Assembly: GCF_041435355.1 (NCBI RefSeq)
Contig: NZ_CP108442.1
Span: 6,322,501-6,386,500 of the forward strand
Direction of reading: 5' to 3'
Source of the DNA: Streptomyces sp. NBC_01276
GTDB lineage: Bacteria; Actinomycetota; Actinomycetes; Streptomycetales; Streptomycetaceae
Length of the DNA stretch: 64,000 nt
Positions 38,601 through 48,366 of the stretch are shown piece after piece. The first letter of the stretch is position 1; each line of letters begins with the position of its first letter. A program made the position numbers and the translations under genes. The notes under the pieces are model-generated. The model worked only from the letters and a program-made list of their open reading frames with translations. It had not been told where the DNA came from and ran no database searches.

Positions 38601-40070
38601 GTGCTCGACCACGGCCAGGCGCCACCGCTCACGTCCGAGCCCCGCAAGCCCGCGCACCCCCTGCTCCGCCGCAAGCCGGTGGAGCGCCTGGTCGCCGAGG
38701 GCGGCCAGGGCGAGGGCGGCACGCTGCGCCGCTCGCTCACCATGTGGCAGCTGACGATGATCAGCATCGGCGCCACCCTGGGCACCGGCATCTTCGTCGT
38801 CCTCGGCACCGCCGCCCCCAAGGCCGGCCCGGCCGTCACGATCTCCTTCATCATCGCGGGCCTGACCGCGCTGTTCTCGGCCCTGTCCTACGCGGAGCTG
38901 GCCGGCTCCGTGCCGGTCTCCGGCTCCTCGTACTCGTACGCCTACGCCACCATGGGCGAGCTCATAGCCTGGATCTGCGGCTGGTGCCTCGTCCTGGAGT
39001 ACGCCGTCTCCGTCGCGGCCGTGGCCGTCGGCTGGGGCCAGTACCTCAACGAGCTCCTCGACGGGACCATCGGGGTCACCATCCCCGGGGCGGTCTCCGC
39101 ACCGCTGGGCGAGGACGGGTTCATCAACCTGCCGGCGCTGGTCGTCGTCCTGCTCTCCATGGTCTTCCTGATGCGCGGCGCCAAGGAGAGCGCCACCGTC
39201 AACTCGATCATGGTCGCCGTGAAGATCGTCACGCTGCTGCTCTTCATCGGCATCGGCGTCATGGGCATCAAGTCCGGCAACTACACCCCGCTCGCCCCGC
39301 TCGGCGTCACCGGCATCAGCGCCGCGGCCTCCACACTCTTCTTCTCCTACATCGGCTTCGACGCCGCCTCCACCGCCGGTGAGGAAGCGAAGAACCCGAA
39401 GAAGGACCTGCCGCGCGCGATCATGCTCTCGCTGGGCATCGTCACCGTCCTCTACGTCCTCGTCGCCTTCGTCGCCGTCGGCGCCATGCCGTGGCAGGAC
39501 TTCGCGGGCACCGAGGCCGCGCTCGCCCAGATCATGACCGACGTCACCGGCCACAGCTTCTGGGGCGTCATCCTCGCCGCCGGCGCCGTGATCGCGATCT
39601 TCTCCGTGGTCTTCGCGGTCCTCTACGGCCAGACCCGCATCCTCTTCGCGATGTCCCGCGACGGCCTCGTCCCCAAGGTCTTCGCGAAGGTCGACGAGAA
39701 GACCGGCGCCCCCCGCGCCAACGTCGTCATCGTCTCCGTCTTCTGCGGCCTCCTCGCGGCCTTCATCCCGCTGGGCAAGCTCGCCGACGCCACCAGCATC
39801 GGCACCCTCTTCGCCTTCGGCCTGGTCAACGTCGCCGTCATCATCCTGCGCCGCACCAAGCCGGACATGCCGCGCACCTTCAAGGTGGCGCTCTTCCCGG
39901 TCACGCCGATCCTCGGCTTCCTCGCCTGCGCCTACATGATGTTCAGCCTCGATACCCCCACCTGGCTCGTCTTCGGTGGCTGGATGGCCGTCGGCCTCGT
40001 GGTGTACTTCACCTACGGCATCCGCCGCTCCCGCCTGGCCACGGAAGAAGTGGCCACAGCAGAAAAGTGA
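38601..40070 (+). CDS. Amino acid permease (APC family)
   Basis: This 489-residue protein starts at GTG 38601 with AAAGGAG seven bases upstream. After a ~45-residue cytoplasmic N-terminus the first helix carries the APC signature ISIGATLGTGIFVVLG, followed by SALSYAELAGSVPVSGSSY. A mid-protein FFSYIGFDAASTAGEEAKNP loop is typical of the cationic amino acid transporter branch, and about 12 helices are visible. It exchanges or imports an amino acid by proton coupling. It is 10 bases from the downstream Lrp/AsnC gene, which probably controls it. Confidence 0.9.
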   Translation: MLDHGQAPPLTSEPRKPAHPLLRRKPVERLVAEGGQGEGGTLRRSLTMWQLTMISIGATLGTGIFVVLGTAAPKAGPAVTISFIIAGLTALFSALSYAELAGSVPVSGSSYSYAYATMGELIAWICGWCLVLEYAVSVAAVAVGWGQYLNELLDGTIGVTIPGAVSAPLGEDGFINLPALVVVLLSMVFLMRGAKESATVNSIMVAVKIVTLLLFIGIGVMGIKSGNYTPLAPLGVTGISAAASTLFFSYIGFDAASTAGEEAKNPKKDLPRAIMLSLGIVTVLYVLVAFVAVGAMPWQDFAGTEAALAQIMTDVTGHSFWGVILAAGAVIAIFSVVFAVLYGQTRILFAMSRDGLVPKVFAKVDEKTGAPRANVVIVSVFCGLLAAFIPLGKLADATSIGTLFAFGLVNVAVIILRRTKPDMPRTFKVALFPVTPILGFLACAYMMFSLDTPTWLVFGGWMAVGLVVYFTYGIRRSRLATEEVATAEK

Positions 40071-40080
40071 TCCACCCGCA

Positions 40081-40527
40081 GTGCGACTGAACGATCTCGA
40101 CGAACGCATCGTGCACGCCTTGGCCGAGGACGCCCGCCGCTCCTACGCGGACATCGGCTCCGAGGTCGGCCTCTCCGCCCCCGCCGTCAAGCGGCGCGTC
40201 GACCGGCTGCGCGCCGAGGGCGCCATCACCGGCTTCACGGTCCGCGTGGACCCGGCCGCGATGGGCTGGGAGACCGAGGGCTTCATCGAGATCTACTGTC
40301 GCCACAACACCTCGCCGGACGACATCCGGCGAGGGTTGGAGCGGTACCCCGAGGTGGTGTCCGCGTCGACCGTCACCGGCGACGCGGACGCCCTCGTCCA
40401 GGTCTTCGCCTCGGACATGCGCCACTTCGAGCGGGTGCTGGAACGCATCGCGGGCGAGCCCTTCGTGGAACGCACCAAGTCGGTCCTGGTCCTCTCCCCG
40501 CTGCTGCGCCGCTTCACCTCTGTTTAG
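40081..40527 (+). CDS. Lrp/AsnC-family transcriptional regulator
   Basis: This 148-residue protein starts at GTG 40081. The N-terminal HTH is LNDLDERIVHALAEDARRSYADIGSEVGLSAPAVKRRVDRL, given here in its parts LNDLDERIVHAL and GLSAPAVKRRVDRL. The C-terminal RAM ligand domain includes VSASTVTGDADALVQVFA, where GD-D is the usual effector loop. It is co-transcribed with the amino acid permease and probably senses the transported amino acid. Candidate binding sites are the GCGCAA repeats at 38348-38400 and 51950-52010. Confidence 0.92.
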   Translation: MRLNDLDERIVHALAEDARRSYADIGSEVGLSAPAVKRRVDRLRAEGAITGFTVRVDPAAMGWETEGFIEIYCRHNTSPDDIRRGLERYPEVVSASTVTGDADALVQVFASDMRHFERVLERIAGEPFVERTKSVLVLSPLLRRFTSV

Positions 40528-40528
40528 G

Positions 40529-40543
40529 GGAGGCTTCGCCTCC
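40529..40543 (+). terminator. Short hairpin just after the Lrp/AsnC gene
   Basis: GGAGGC-TTC-GCCTCC starts two bases past the stop codon. A 14-bp palindrome AGGGGCGCGCCCCT at 40566 and a second dyad at 40624-40646 (TCCTT/AAGGA outer, CCCGC/GCGGG inner) follow before the next gene. Confidence 0.55.
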
Positions 40544-40686
40544 GGGGCGCTGATGCCGTGCTCTCAGGGGCGCGCCCCTTCGGCTCAGCCTCCCCGTGCG
40601 GGCTGCGGGGGCGGGGCACGAGGTCCTTACCCGCAGCGGGAAAGGACGGGGCCGGGGCTGTCACAGGGGCGTGCCAGGATCGGCGC

Positions 40687-43600
40687 ATGAAGATCCAGAT
40701 CCTGTCGCCGGCCGATCCGCACCGCTCGACCGTCTACCCGGACTGGGCCGCGGCCCACGATCCCGCCCGGGCCGCGGAGGCCGCCGCGGTCTTCGCGGAG
40801 GCCCTCTCCACCCTCCACACCGCCTACGAGAAGCCCGGCCGGTACGTGGACGGCCTGGAGCGGCGGGTCCGGGCCCTGGAACCCGCCCACCTGCCCTGGT
40901 TCTGGGACACCGTCGGGCACCGGCTGATCCCCTGGCACCGGCGCTCCGCCGCCCGTGCCCACGCCCTCGCCCGCAAGGCCGAGCAGACCCACCGGCTCCC
41001 CGTCGACCCCGACTGGCACCGGGCCAACACCCTGCTCTTCGCCCGCGCCGGAGCCCTCCCCGCCACCGCCATCGGGACCCACCAGACCTGGCTCGCCGCC
41101 ACCCTGGGCCCCCGGGCCGCGCACGAGGAGTTCGTACGCTTCCTGGAGGCGTGGGCCGCCTCGCCCGGGGAACCCCCCGCCGACCTGGCCCGCCGCCTGC
41201 GGCTGTCCGTCCGCGCCGCCGGAGCCGACACCGCCGAGGAGGCCCGCCTGCTGGGCACCCTGCTCGGCGCCGGCCCCGGCAAGGACGTCCCGGACCGGCT
41301 GCTCGACGCCGCCACCCCGCTGCTGACCGCGCACCCCCCGGCCGACGACACCGCCGCCCTGCTCCTCGACCTGTTCCCCGAGAGCCGCGGCGACGCGAGC
41401 GCCTGGCTGCGGCTGCTCCTGGCCTGCGGGGCCGCCGACGCCGCCGCGGCCGGGCGGATCGTCCCCGAGGGCGGCCCCGGCGGCTGGTTCGCGCGCTACA
41501 CCCACCGCTTCGGCCACGGCCGCTCCGGCAGCGGCGTCATGCGCCAGCCCATGCCCGCCGAACTCTTCGAGCTGCTGACCCGCTGGGCACCCCGGCTGCG
41601 CGCCGCCGCCCCGCTGCGCCTGCACGAGGACCGCTACCGCTACCCCGGCCTCGACGCCGACCTGCTCGACGCCTGCCTCGCCGAGGGCATCGCCGTCGAG
41701 GACCCCGGCCCCGCCGTCGAGCTGGTGTTCTGGGACGGCGGCTCCCGGCGCGACCTCAAGGCCCTGGCCGCGGACCCCGTCTTCGGCCCCCGCCTGGAGG
41801 GCACCGTCCACCAGGCCCTGCGCACCGCCGGCAGCGCCATCACCCGCCTCCCGCGCAACGCGGGCATCGCCGCCGAGGTGCACGGCCGGGTCGAAGCCCT
41901 CCTCGACGCCCTGCGCGGCGGCGGCCTCGCCGCCGCCGACGAGGCCGTCGACGAGCTCCACGGACTGCTGGACCGCCCCACCGCCCGCGCCCTGGACGGC
42001 ATCGAGGAGGCGCTGGCCGCCCTGGACCTCACCGGCCCCCTCGGCCGTGCCCTGCGCGCGGGGCTGCCTGAGGAGTACGGCTGGCCCGCCCTGGAGGAGG
42101 CCGTCGCCGAGCTGGGCGGCCCCGACCGGGTCGTCGGGGTGACCAGCACCTGGCCCGTCCTCACCGTCTACGGCCCGGACCGCGCCTTCGCCGTCGACCA
42201 CGCCGGCCGGCGCGGCGCCTGCACCTTCCGGGTGCCCGGTACGGAAGGGGGCGCCCCGGCCGGGGCCGCGGCGCCCGCGCTCACCGTGCACCACATCGGC
42301 GGACGGTTCCTCGTCGCCTGGAGCACCGCCCCCAAGAGCGGCTTCCCCGACCGGGCCTTCTGGACCGACCGCCCCGAGGAGGTCTTCGAGCCCGAGCAGA
42401 CGTACGGCATGCGCCGCTACGGCGGCATGATCCAGGGCGGCCTCGGCTACCAGTTCGCCACCCCCGACGGCACCGGCCGCCACGACGGCCAGAGCGTCCT
42501 GAGCGCCGGCGGACGCGAGGGCATCGGTTCCCAGGACGTCCAGATGAGCGACGGCCACCGCTTCTGGAGCGCCGACACCTTCTGCTCCTGGGGCAGCTGG
42601 ACCCGCGTCGACCCCGCCACCGGGGAACGCGGCACCGACCGCACCCCGCCCGCCTTCCACACCGCCGCCGAACCCCCGCCCGGCACCCGGCTCTTCGGGG
42701 ACGTGCAGTCCCTCGCCGCGCTGCCCCCGGACGCCCCCGCCTCCCCGCTCGGACAGGACGGCCGCCTCGTCGGCTTCCGCGTCCTCCACCACACCCCCTA
42801 CGCCGGCCCCTCGCCCCGCGAGTTCCTCCTCCAGGGCACCGACGGCCGCACCGCCTCCTACCGCAGCCGCCGCCTGGGCCGCCGGCCCTGGGCGATCCTG
42901 CGCATGCCCGAGGGCGGCGAGGACGCGGTCCTCGCGGGCCAGGAGACCGTCCGCTGCCACTCCGCCGAGGACAACTCCCTGCTCTGGCAGGTCCACGGCT
43001 TCCCCGGCTCCGACCGCCGCCGCACCCCCGGCTTCGGCGACGGCGCGGGCCCCGTCCCGCCGCCCGCGTTCTGGCACTTCCTGACCCCCCGCGACGAAAC
43101 CTCCTCACGCGCCCTGCGCGCCGTCGCCGGCCCCGCCGTACGGGACCTCCTCGACGCCGCCCTGCGCGGCGACCCGGCCCCCGCGCTCCCCGGTGCGCTC
43201 GAACCGCGGATCGCCGAAGGCGTCGCCCGCGCCGCCCACCGCGCCGCCGACGTCCTGCGCCGCCGCCGGGCCCTGTCCCGCCGCGTCGGCCTCCTGCGCG
43301 CCGAACCGGCCGTGTCGCTGCGCACCGAAGTGCCCGACACCGAACTCACCCCCGCCCTGTACGGACTGCTGCCCGACCAGCGCCGCTACCACGGCAGCCC
43401 CGAGCCCCAGCCGCAGCCCGCCCTGCTCACCGCCGTCGCCGCCGACGGCCGCCACCTGCGCGGGGAGATCGACGAGGAGGCCCGCCTGCTGGCCCTGCCC
43501 GCCGACCACGCGCCCTGGCAGCCGCTCGTGGGCCGGATCGGCGCCGTCGCCTGGCGGGCCTGCGCCGCCACCACCCCCGCCGGGGAGCGCGCGGCCCTCG

Positions 43601-45303
43601 CGGCCCTGCTGGAGACCTGGAGCGGTCAGCCCTTCGCAGAACCGGGCGGCACCTGGCGCACCGGCCGCGCGGCCCCGGAGGCCCTGGCCGCCGTCCGCTC
43701 CGCCGGGCACCCCCTCTCCTCGGCCGCCGCCGACGGCGGCGGGGAATGGTTCCTCCAGCGGGCCGCCGACCCCGCGCCCGACGGCGCCGAGGACTGCGAG
43801 ACCCCCACCGTCGACGCGGACGACACCGCCCGCCTGCCCCGGCTGCTGGAACTGCTCGCCGAGCGGGGACCGCTGAAGGCGTCCCCCGCCGCCCGCGAGA
43901 CCTTCGCCCGGCTCACCGGCGTACGCGGCCCCGTCGCGGCCCTGGTCCTCGCCGGGTTCCCGGGCCGCGACCGCCACGACGAGCACCAGCGCCTGCTGGG
44001 CGGGCCCCCGTACAAGGCGACCAAGGCCATGGTCTCCACCTACGACGGGCTCCGCCGGGCACTGGGCCCGGCCGGACGCCGGGCGGTCCTCGCCGCCGGC
44101 CTCCCGCAGGACCCCGCCGAACTGTGGGAACCCGCCGGGACCACCGCCGCCGCCGAAAGGATGGCCGCCGCCTGGAACGGGCTCCTCGGCGCCGAGGAGC
44201 CCACCGACGAGGAACTGGCCTCCGCCCTGGAGGCCGAGCTGGGCCTGCACGAGAGCTGGGCCCGGAGCCTGCCCGCCGGACGCGCCCCGCAGGGCGACCC
44301 CTTCGGCGAGGACGGCTTCCTCCTCACCCGGGGCCGCCGCGGCGTCCTGGAACTGCGGTACGCCGCACCGGACGGCACCGCCGGCCGCTGGGTGGCCCCC
44401 TCGGAGCCCGCCCACCGGACGGCCGCCTCCGTGATCGCCTGGGCGCTGACCGAACGCCCCGTCGGGGATCCCGCCCGCCACGGGGCCCTGCTCCTGCACC
44501 GCCGGCTGCGGGAACAGCTCGCGGGCCCCGGAGCACTGATCCCCCTCGGACTGCTGCCCGGCCTGGGGCGCGCGGTGAGCGCCGACCCGGCCTTCGCCCC
44601 GTACCGGGGGACGGTCCTGCCCGGCCCGACGCCGATGGAGGAGGGCGCCGTACCCGACACCGTGTACGACGACGGGACCCTGCTGGTCGCGGCCCCCTCG
44701 GGCGCGACCTTCCTGCGGGCCGCCGCCCTCACCGCCCTGGGCGGAGCGGAACGGGCCGCCGCGACGTGCGGAGCCCGGGCACCGGCCTGGATCCTCGACG
44801 ACCTGCCGCGCACCGTCCGGCTCCTGGACGGACTCGACCGGCTCGCCGCCCGTGCCGCGGACACCCCCGTGCCCGAGGGCGGCTACGAGACCGACCCCTC
44901 GCTCAGCGCCCCCGACCTGGTGGCCGAGGTCGCCCGGACCCTCGGCGTCGGCGCGGACGCCGCCGCCCTCCACCTCCAGCTGCTCGCGCTCGCCCGGCCC
45001 ACCGACCGGGCCGTCCGGCGCTGGAACGGCTGGACGGCCGCCCGGCACAAGGCGGCCCAGGCCGAACTCGTCGCGGCGGGGGCCGTGGAGAGCGGCAAGC
45101 GGGCCCGCGCGGGCCGCACCGCTTTCCTCCCCGGCGACTGGGCGGACCTGAAGGCCCCGCACCTTCCGCTGGAGAAGGCCAAACTGGCCGGCCACCTGGC
45201 GTGGGCCGGGAGCAGGAACCTGTACGCGATGACGCTGCGGCTGCTGGCCCCGATGCCCCCGCACGAACTGTTCGCCCGGGCCTGGGAGGAGGCGCGCCGG
45301 TAA
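40687..45303 (+). CDS. Large hypothetical protein (1538 aa), family not recognised
   Basis: This is a single open frame of 1538 residues from ATG 40687. It is cytoplasmic, with no signal peptide or membrane helix. The first ~540 residues are helical and Ala/Arg/Leu-rich, reminiscent of helical-repeat proteins. Residues ~540-780 are beta-rich with aromatic patches (VFEPEQTYGMRRYGGMIQGG, FWSADTFCSWGSW), like a propeller or jelly-roll. The C-terminal ~600 residues are again helical and end ELFARAWEEARR. I see no Walker, protease or nuclease motif. It is the largest gene here and is flanked by dyads upstream and whiB downstream on the other strand. Confidence 0.8.
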   Translation: MKIQILSPADPHRSTVYPDWAAAHDPARAAEAAAVFAEALSTLHTAYEKPGRYVDGLERRVRALEPAHLPWFWDTVGHRLIPWHRRSAARAHALARKAEQTHRLPVDPDWHRANTLLFARAGALPATAIGTHQTWLAATLGPRAAHEEFVRFLEAWAASPGEPPADLARRLRLSVRAAGADTAEEARLLGTLLGAGPGKDVPDRLLDAATPLLTAHPPADDTAALLLDLFPESRGDASAWLRLLLACGAADAAAAGRIVPEGGPGGWFARYTHRFGHGRSGSGVMRQPMPAELFELLTRWAPRLRAAAPLRLHEDRYRYPGLDADLLDACLAEGIAVEDPGPAVELVFWDGGSRRDLKALAADPVFGPRLEGTVHQALRTAGSAITRLPRNAGIAAEVHGRVEALLDALRGGGLAAADEAVDELHGLLDRPTARALDGIEEALAALDLTGPLGRALRAGLPEEYGWPALEEAVAELGGPDRVVGVTSTWPVLTVYGPDRAFAVDHAGRRGACTFRVPGTEGGAPAGAAAPALTVHHIGGRFLVAWSTAPKSGFPDRAFWTDRPEEVFEPEQTYGMRRYGGMIQGGLGYQFATPDGTGRHDGQSVLSAGGREGIGSQDVQMSDGHRFWSADTFCSWGSWTRVDPATGERGTDRTPPAFHTAAEPPPGTRLFGDVQSLAALPPDAPASPLGQDGRLVGFRVLHHTPYAGPSPREFLLQGTDGRTASYRSRRLGRRPWAILRMPEGGEDAVLAGQETVRCHSAEDNSLLWQVHGFPGSDRRRTPGFGDGAGPVPPPAFWHFLTPRDETSSRALRAVAGPAVRDLLDAALRGDPAPALPGALEPRIAEGVARAAHRAADVLRRRRALSRRVGLLRAEPAVSLRTEVPDTELTPALYGLLPDQRRYHGSPEPQPQPALLTAVAADGRHLRGEIDEEARLLALPADHAPWQPLVGRIGAVAWRACAATTPAGERAALAALLETWSGQPFAEPGGTWRTGRAAPEALAAVRSAGHPLSSAAADGGGEWFLQRAADPAPDGAEDCETPTVDADDTARLPRLLELLAERGPLKASPAARETFARLTGVRGPVAALVLAGFPGRDRHDEHQRLLGGPPYKATKAMVSTYDGLRRALGPAGRRAVLAAGLPQDPAELWEPAGTTAAAERMAAAWNGLLGAEEPTDEELASALEAELGLHESWARSLPAGRAPQGDPFGEDGFLLTRGRRGVLELRYAAPDGTAGRWVAPSEPAHRTAASVIAWALTERPVGDPARHGALLLHRRLREQLAGPGALIPLGLLPGLGRAVSADPAFAPYRGTVLPGPTPMEEGAVPDTVYDDGTLLVAAPSGATFLRAAALTALGGAERAAATCGARAPAWILDDLPRTVRLLDGLDRLAARAADTPVPEGGYETDPSLSAPDLVAEVARTLGVGADAAALHLQLLALARPTDRAVRRWNGWTAARHKAAQAELVAAGAVESGKRARAGRTAFLPGDWADLKAPHLPLEKAKLAGHLAWAGSRNLYAMTLRLLAPMPPHELFARAWEEARR

Positions 45304-45314
45304 CGGGCCCGGTG

Positions 45315-45611
45315 CTACACCGACACGGTCCGGGCGGCGGCGCCGGACAGCAGCCGCCGCCGCTCCTCCTCCGTCAGCCCGCCCCACACCCCGAAGGGCT
45401 CCCGGGTGCGCAGCGCGTGCTCCAGGCAGGCCGCCCGCACCGGACAGCCCTGGCACACCCGCTTCGCGGCCTCGTCCCGGTCTTCGCGCTCATCGCCCCG
45501 CTCTCCGGCGGGGTGGAAGAACCTGCCCGGGCCCAGGCCCCGGCAGGCGGCCCGTGCCTGCCACTGCCAGTGGTGGTGCGCGGCGCCGGGCAGACGGGAG
45601 ACGTCGTTCAC
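45315..45611 (-). CDS. WhiB-family iron-sulfur transcriptional regulator
   Basis: This is a 98-residue protein with the four cluster cysteines C23, C53, C56 and C62 (ARAACRGL, then VCQGCPVRAACLEHA) and the GVWGG turn that precedes the C-terminal basic helix EEERRRLL. WhiB proteins bind a [4Fe-4S] cluster and act with the principal sigma factor as redox or NO-responsive regulators. It converges with the 1538-residue gene, 11 bases apart. It is not an obvious match to WhiB, WhiD or WblA by context. Confidence 0.92.
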   Translation of the reverse strand: MNDVSRLPGAAHHHWQWQARAACRGLGPGRFFHPAGERGDEREDRDEAAKRVCQGCPVRAACLEHALRTREPFGVWGGLTEEERRRLLSGAAARTVSV

Positions 45612-45708
45612 GGCAGTTCCCTTCCGTAGGTTTCGTGGCTCCTCCCGCGTCTGACCGGGAGCGGCCCCGCGAAACCCGGCGGCGCGGACCGTCTCCGTCC
45701 GGCACCGG

Positions 45709-46833
45709 TCAAGGGCGCCGGGCCCACTCCTCGGCCAGCAGCCGGTACGAGCGCACCCGGTCGGCGGGCGCGTGCGTGATCGTCGTGATCAGCAGCTCGT
45801 CCGCGCCGGTGGCCTCCCGCAGCCGCTCCAGGTGGTCCGCGACGGTCGCCGGCGACCCCGTGAACTGGGTCTCCACCCGGTCGGCGACCAGCGCGTGATC
45901 GGCCGCCGACCACCCGGCCACCAGCTCCCGCGCCTCCCGCGGCGAGGGGAAGGGGATCGCGCCCTCGGCCGTACGGATGCTGCGCACCCAGGGGGCGTAC
46001 CCGGCGGCCAGCTCCCGGGCCTCGGCGTCGTCCGGGGCCACCACCACGTCCGCGGACACCGTCAGGTACGGCCGGTCCAGCGCGGCGGACGGCTTGAAGG
46101 CGGCCCGGTAGGCCTCCGCCGCCTCCAGCACGCTCGCCGGGCTCACGTGGTAGTTCGCGGCGAAGCGCAGCCCGTTCGCGCCGGCCGCCTCCGCGCTCTG
46201 CCCGCCGCTGCTGCCCAGGATCCACACCTGGACGTCGGCCCCCTCACCGGGGACGGCGTGCGCCTCCACCCCCTCCGGGGAGCGGTACTCGCCGCGCAGC
46301 AGGGCCAGTACGTCGCCCACCTGCTCGGCGTAGTCCTGCGGGCGGGCCCCCGGCAGGTTCAGCAACCGCTGCTGGAGGGCCACGCGCGGGTGCCCGAGGA
46401 GGTGGGCGAAGGAGAACCGGGGCGGTATCCGCAGCCCGCCCGGCGTCCACCCCTCGAAGGGCGGGGCCGCGTCCGGCGCGGGCCGCGGCGGACGGCCGGC
46501 CGAGCGGCCCAGGCCCAGGTCGAGGCGGCCCGGGTGCAGGGCGTCGATCAGCCCGAACTCCTCCACCGTCGACAGCGCGGTGCGGTGGCCCAGCTGCACG
46601 GCCCCCGACCCGATCCGGATCGTGGAGGTGGCCGAGGCGGTCAGCGCCAGCAGCACGGCGGGCGAGGTCCCGGCGACCCCCGGGTTCAGGTGGTGCTCGG
46701 CGAACCAGTAGCGGGCGTAGCCGAGCCGCTCGGCCTGCCGGGCGAGGGCGACCGTGTGGTGCAGCGCCTCGGCGGCGGTGGAGCCGGACGGGACGGGGAC
46801 GAGGTCGAGGACCCCGAGGGGGGTACGGGACAC
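45709..46833 (-). CDS. LLM-class flavin-dependent oxidoreductase (luciferase-like, MsnO8-type)
   Basis: This 374-residue protein starts at GTG 46833 with GAGGAG upstream. It begins LGVLDLVPVPSGSTAAEAL and has the family-typical GYARYWFAEHHLNP, IRIGSGAVQLGHRTALSTVEEF and HPGRLDLGLGRS. It is an FMNH2-dependent monooxygenase or F420 enzyme of the bacterial luciferase barrel. It is the last of three LLM genes in one minus-strand unit, 11 bases after the previous one. Together with a cysteine leader this suggests oxidation of organosulfur compounds. Confidence 0.88.
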   Translation of the reverse strand: MSRTPLGVLDLVPVPSGSTAAEALHHTVALARQAERLGYARYWFAEHHLNPGVAGTSPAVLLALTASATSTIRIGSGAVQLGHRTALSTVEEFGLIDALHPGRLDLGLGRSAGRPPRPAPDAAPPFEGWTPGGLRIPPRFSFAHLLGHPRVALQQRLLNLPGARPQDYAEQVGDVLALLRGEYRSPEGVEAHAVPGEGADVQVWILGSSGGQSAEAAGANGLRFAANYHVSPASVLEAAEAYRAAFKPSAALDRPYLTVSADVVVAPDDAEARELAAGYAPWVRSIRTAEGAIPFPSPREARELVAGWSAADHALVADRVETQFTGSPATVADHLERLREATGADELLITTITHAPADRVRSYRLLAEEWARRP

Positions 46834-46844
46834 GGTGCTCCTCT

Positions 46845-48212
46845 TCAGGGGCCGGTGGGGGCCGGGATCCGCGGCGCGGCCAGGCCCAGGTGGTCGCGCA
46901 GGGTGGGGCCGGAGTACTCGCGCCGGAAGACCCCCCGCTCCTGGAGCAGCGGGACGACGGTGTCGGCGAAGCCGTCCAGGCCGCCGGGCGTCAGGTGCGG
47001 GACGAGGATGAAACCGTCGGCCGCGTCCTGCTGGACCAGGTCGTCGATCGCGGTGGCGACGGTGGCGGGCGAGCCGATGAAGGTCTGCCGTCCGGTCGTC
47101 TCGATCACCAGCTCCCGGATCGACAGCTTCCGGGCGGCGGCCAGCTCCCGCCACTCCCGGGCGGTGGCCTGCGGATCGCGGAACATCCGCACACTGGCCC
47201 GGCCGCTCGCCACGGTGTTCTCCCCGGGGACGGGATCGATCTCGGGGAGCGGACCGTCCGGGTCGTACGCGGACAGGTCACGGTTCCAGACGTGCTCCAG
47301 GTAGGTGATCGCCGTGGCCCCGCTGACCTGTGCGAGGCGTACCTCGCGGGCCAGTTCCCGGGCGTCGGCGTCGGTGTCACCGAGGACGAAGGTGGCCGCG
47401 GGCAGGATCTTCAGCCGGTCCGGGGTGCGGCCGTACCGGGCGAGCCGGCCCTTGACGTCGGAGTAGAAGGCCCGGCCCTCCTCCAGCGTGGCGTACCGGC
47501 TGAAGATGGCGTCGGCGTCGGCCGCGGCGAACTCCCGGCCCTCGTCCGAATCGCCCGCCTGGAAGATCACCGGGCGGCCCTGGGGGCTGCGCGGCACGTT
47601 GAACCGCCCCGAGATGTCGAACTGTTCGCCCCGGTGGACGAAGGCGCCCGCGCCCGCGTCCCGCAGGAAGACCCCCGACGCCGGGTCGGCGAGGATCTCT
47701 CCCCCGTCCCAGGAGTCGAACAGTTCGTGGGCGGTGGCCAGGAACTCGCGTGCCCGCCCGTAGCGTTCCTCGCGCGGCAGGAAGCCGCCGCGCCGGAAGT
47801 TCTCGCCGGTGAAGGCGTCCCAGGACGTCACCACGTTCCAGGCGGCCCGGCCGCCCGACAGGTGGTCGAGGGTGGCGAACTGGCGGGCCACCTCGTAGGG
47901 CTCGTTGAAGGTGGAGTTGATGGTGCCGGTCAGGCCCAGGTGCCCGGTCACGGCGGCGAGGGCGGAGAGCACCGTGAAGGTGTCGGGCCGGCCGACCACG
48001 TCCAGGTCGTAGATCCGGCCGCCCTGTTCGCGCAGCCGCAGTCCCTCGGCGAGGAAGAGGAAGTCGAAGCGGGCGCGTTCGGCGGTCCGCGCGAAGTGGA
48101 CGAAGGAGTCGAAGTCGATGTGGCTGCCGGCCTCCGGGTGACTCCACACGGTGGTGTTGTTGACCCCGGGGAAGTGCGCGGCCAGATGGATCTGCTTGAG
48201 GGGTTTGCCCAT
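46845..48212 (-). CDS. NtaA/SnaA/DszA-family FMN-dependent monooxygenase
   Basis: This 455-residue protein starts at ATG 48212, with GGAGGA about 10 bases upstream. It has the family hallmarks FDFLFLAEGLRL, LSALAAVTGHLGLTGTINSTF, HLSGGRAAWNVVTSWDAF and GRPVIFQAGDSDEG. Relatives oxidise nitrilotriacetate, dibenzothiophene sulfone or alkyl sulfides with FMNH2 supplied by a separate reductase. The reductase is not in this operon. A sulfone or sulfonate substrate is inferred from the operon context. Confidence 0.9.
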   Translation of the reverse strand: MGKPLKQIHLAAHFPGVNNTTVWSHPEAGSHIDFDSFVHFARTAERARFDFLFLAEGLRLREQGGRIYDLDVVGRPDTFTVLSALAAVTGHLGLTGTINSTFNEPYEVARQFATLDHLSGGRAAWNVVTSWDAFTGENFRRGGFLPREERYGRAREFLATAHELFDSWDGGEILADPASGVFLRDAGAGAFVHRGEQFDISGRFNVPRSPQGRPVIFQAGDSDEGREFAAADADAIFSRYATLEEGRAFYSDVKGRLARYGRTPDRLKILPAATFVLGDTDADARELAREVRLAQVSGATAITYLEHVWNRDLSAYDPDGPLPEIDPVPGENTVASGRASVRMFRDPQATAREWRELAAARKLSIRELVIETTGRQTFIGSPATVATAIDDLVQQDAADGFILVPHLTPGGLDGFADTVVPLLQERGVFRREYSGPTLRDHLGLAAPRIPAPTGP

Positions 48213-48241
48213 GGTGGTACGTGTCCTCCGGGTCGTGGCCG

Positions 48242-48316
48242 GTACGTGGTGGCCCGTACGTGGTGGCCTCTGCGGCGGTGGCCTCCGTGGTGGTGGTCTC
48301 CGCGCGGTGGCCCGCG
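48242..48316. repeat. Five imperfect ~15-bp tandem repeats between two LLM genes
   Basis: Units begin at about 48242, 48256, 48272, 48287 and 48302, the clearest being GTACGTGGTGGCC and GCGGCGGTGGCCTCC. The array occupies half of the 154-base gap within the LLM operon and is out of character with the 11-base gap between the other two genes. Confidence 0.7.
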
Positions 48317-48366
48317 CGTCGTGCGGTCGCGCCGCCCCGGCCCGGCGGGGCCGCGGCGGGGCGCGG

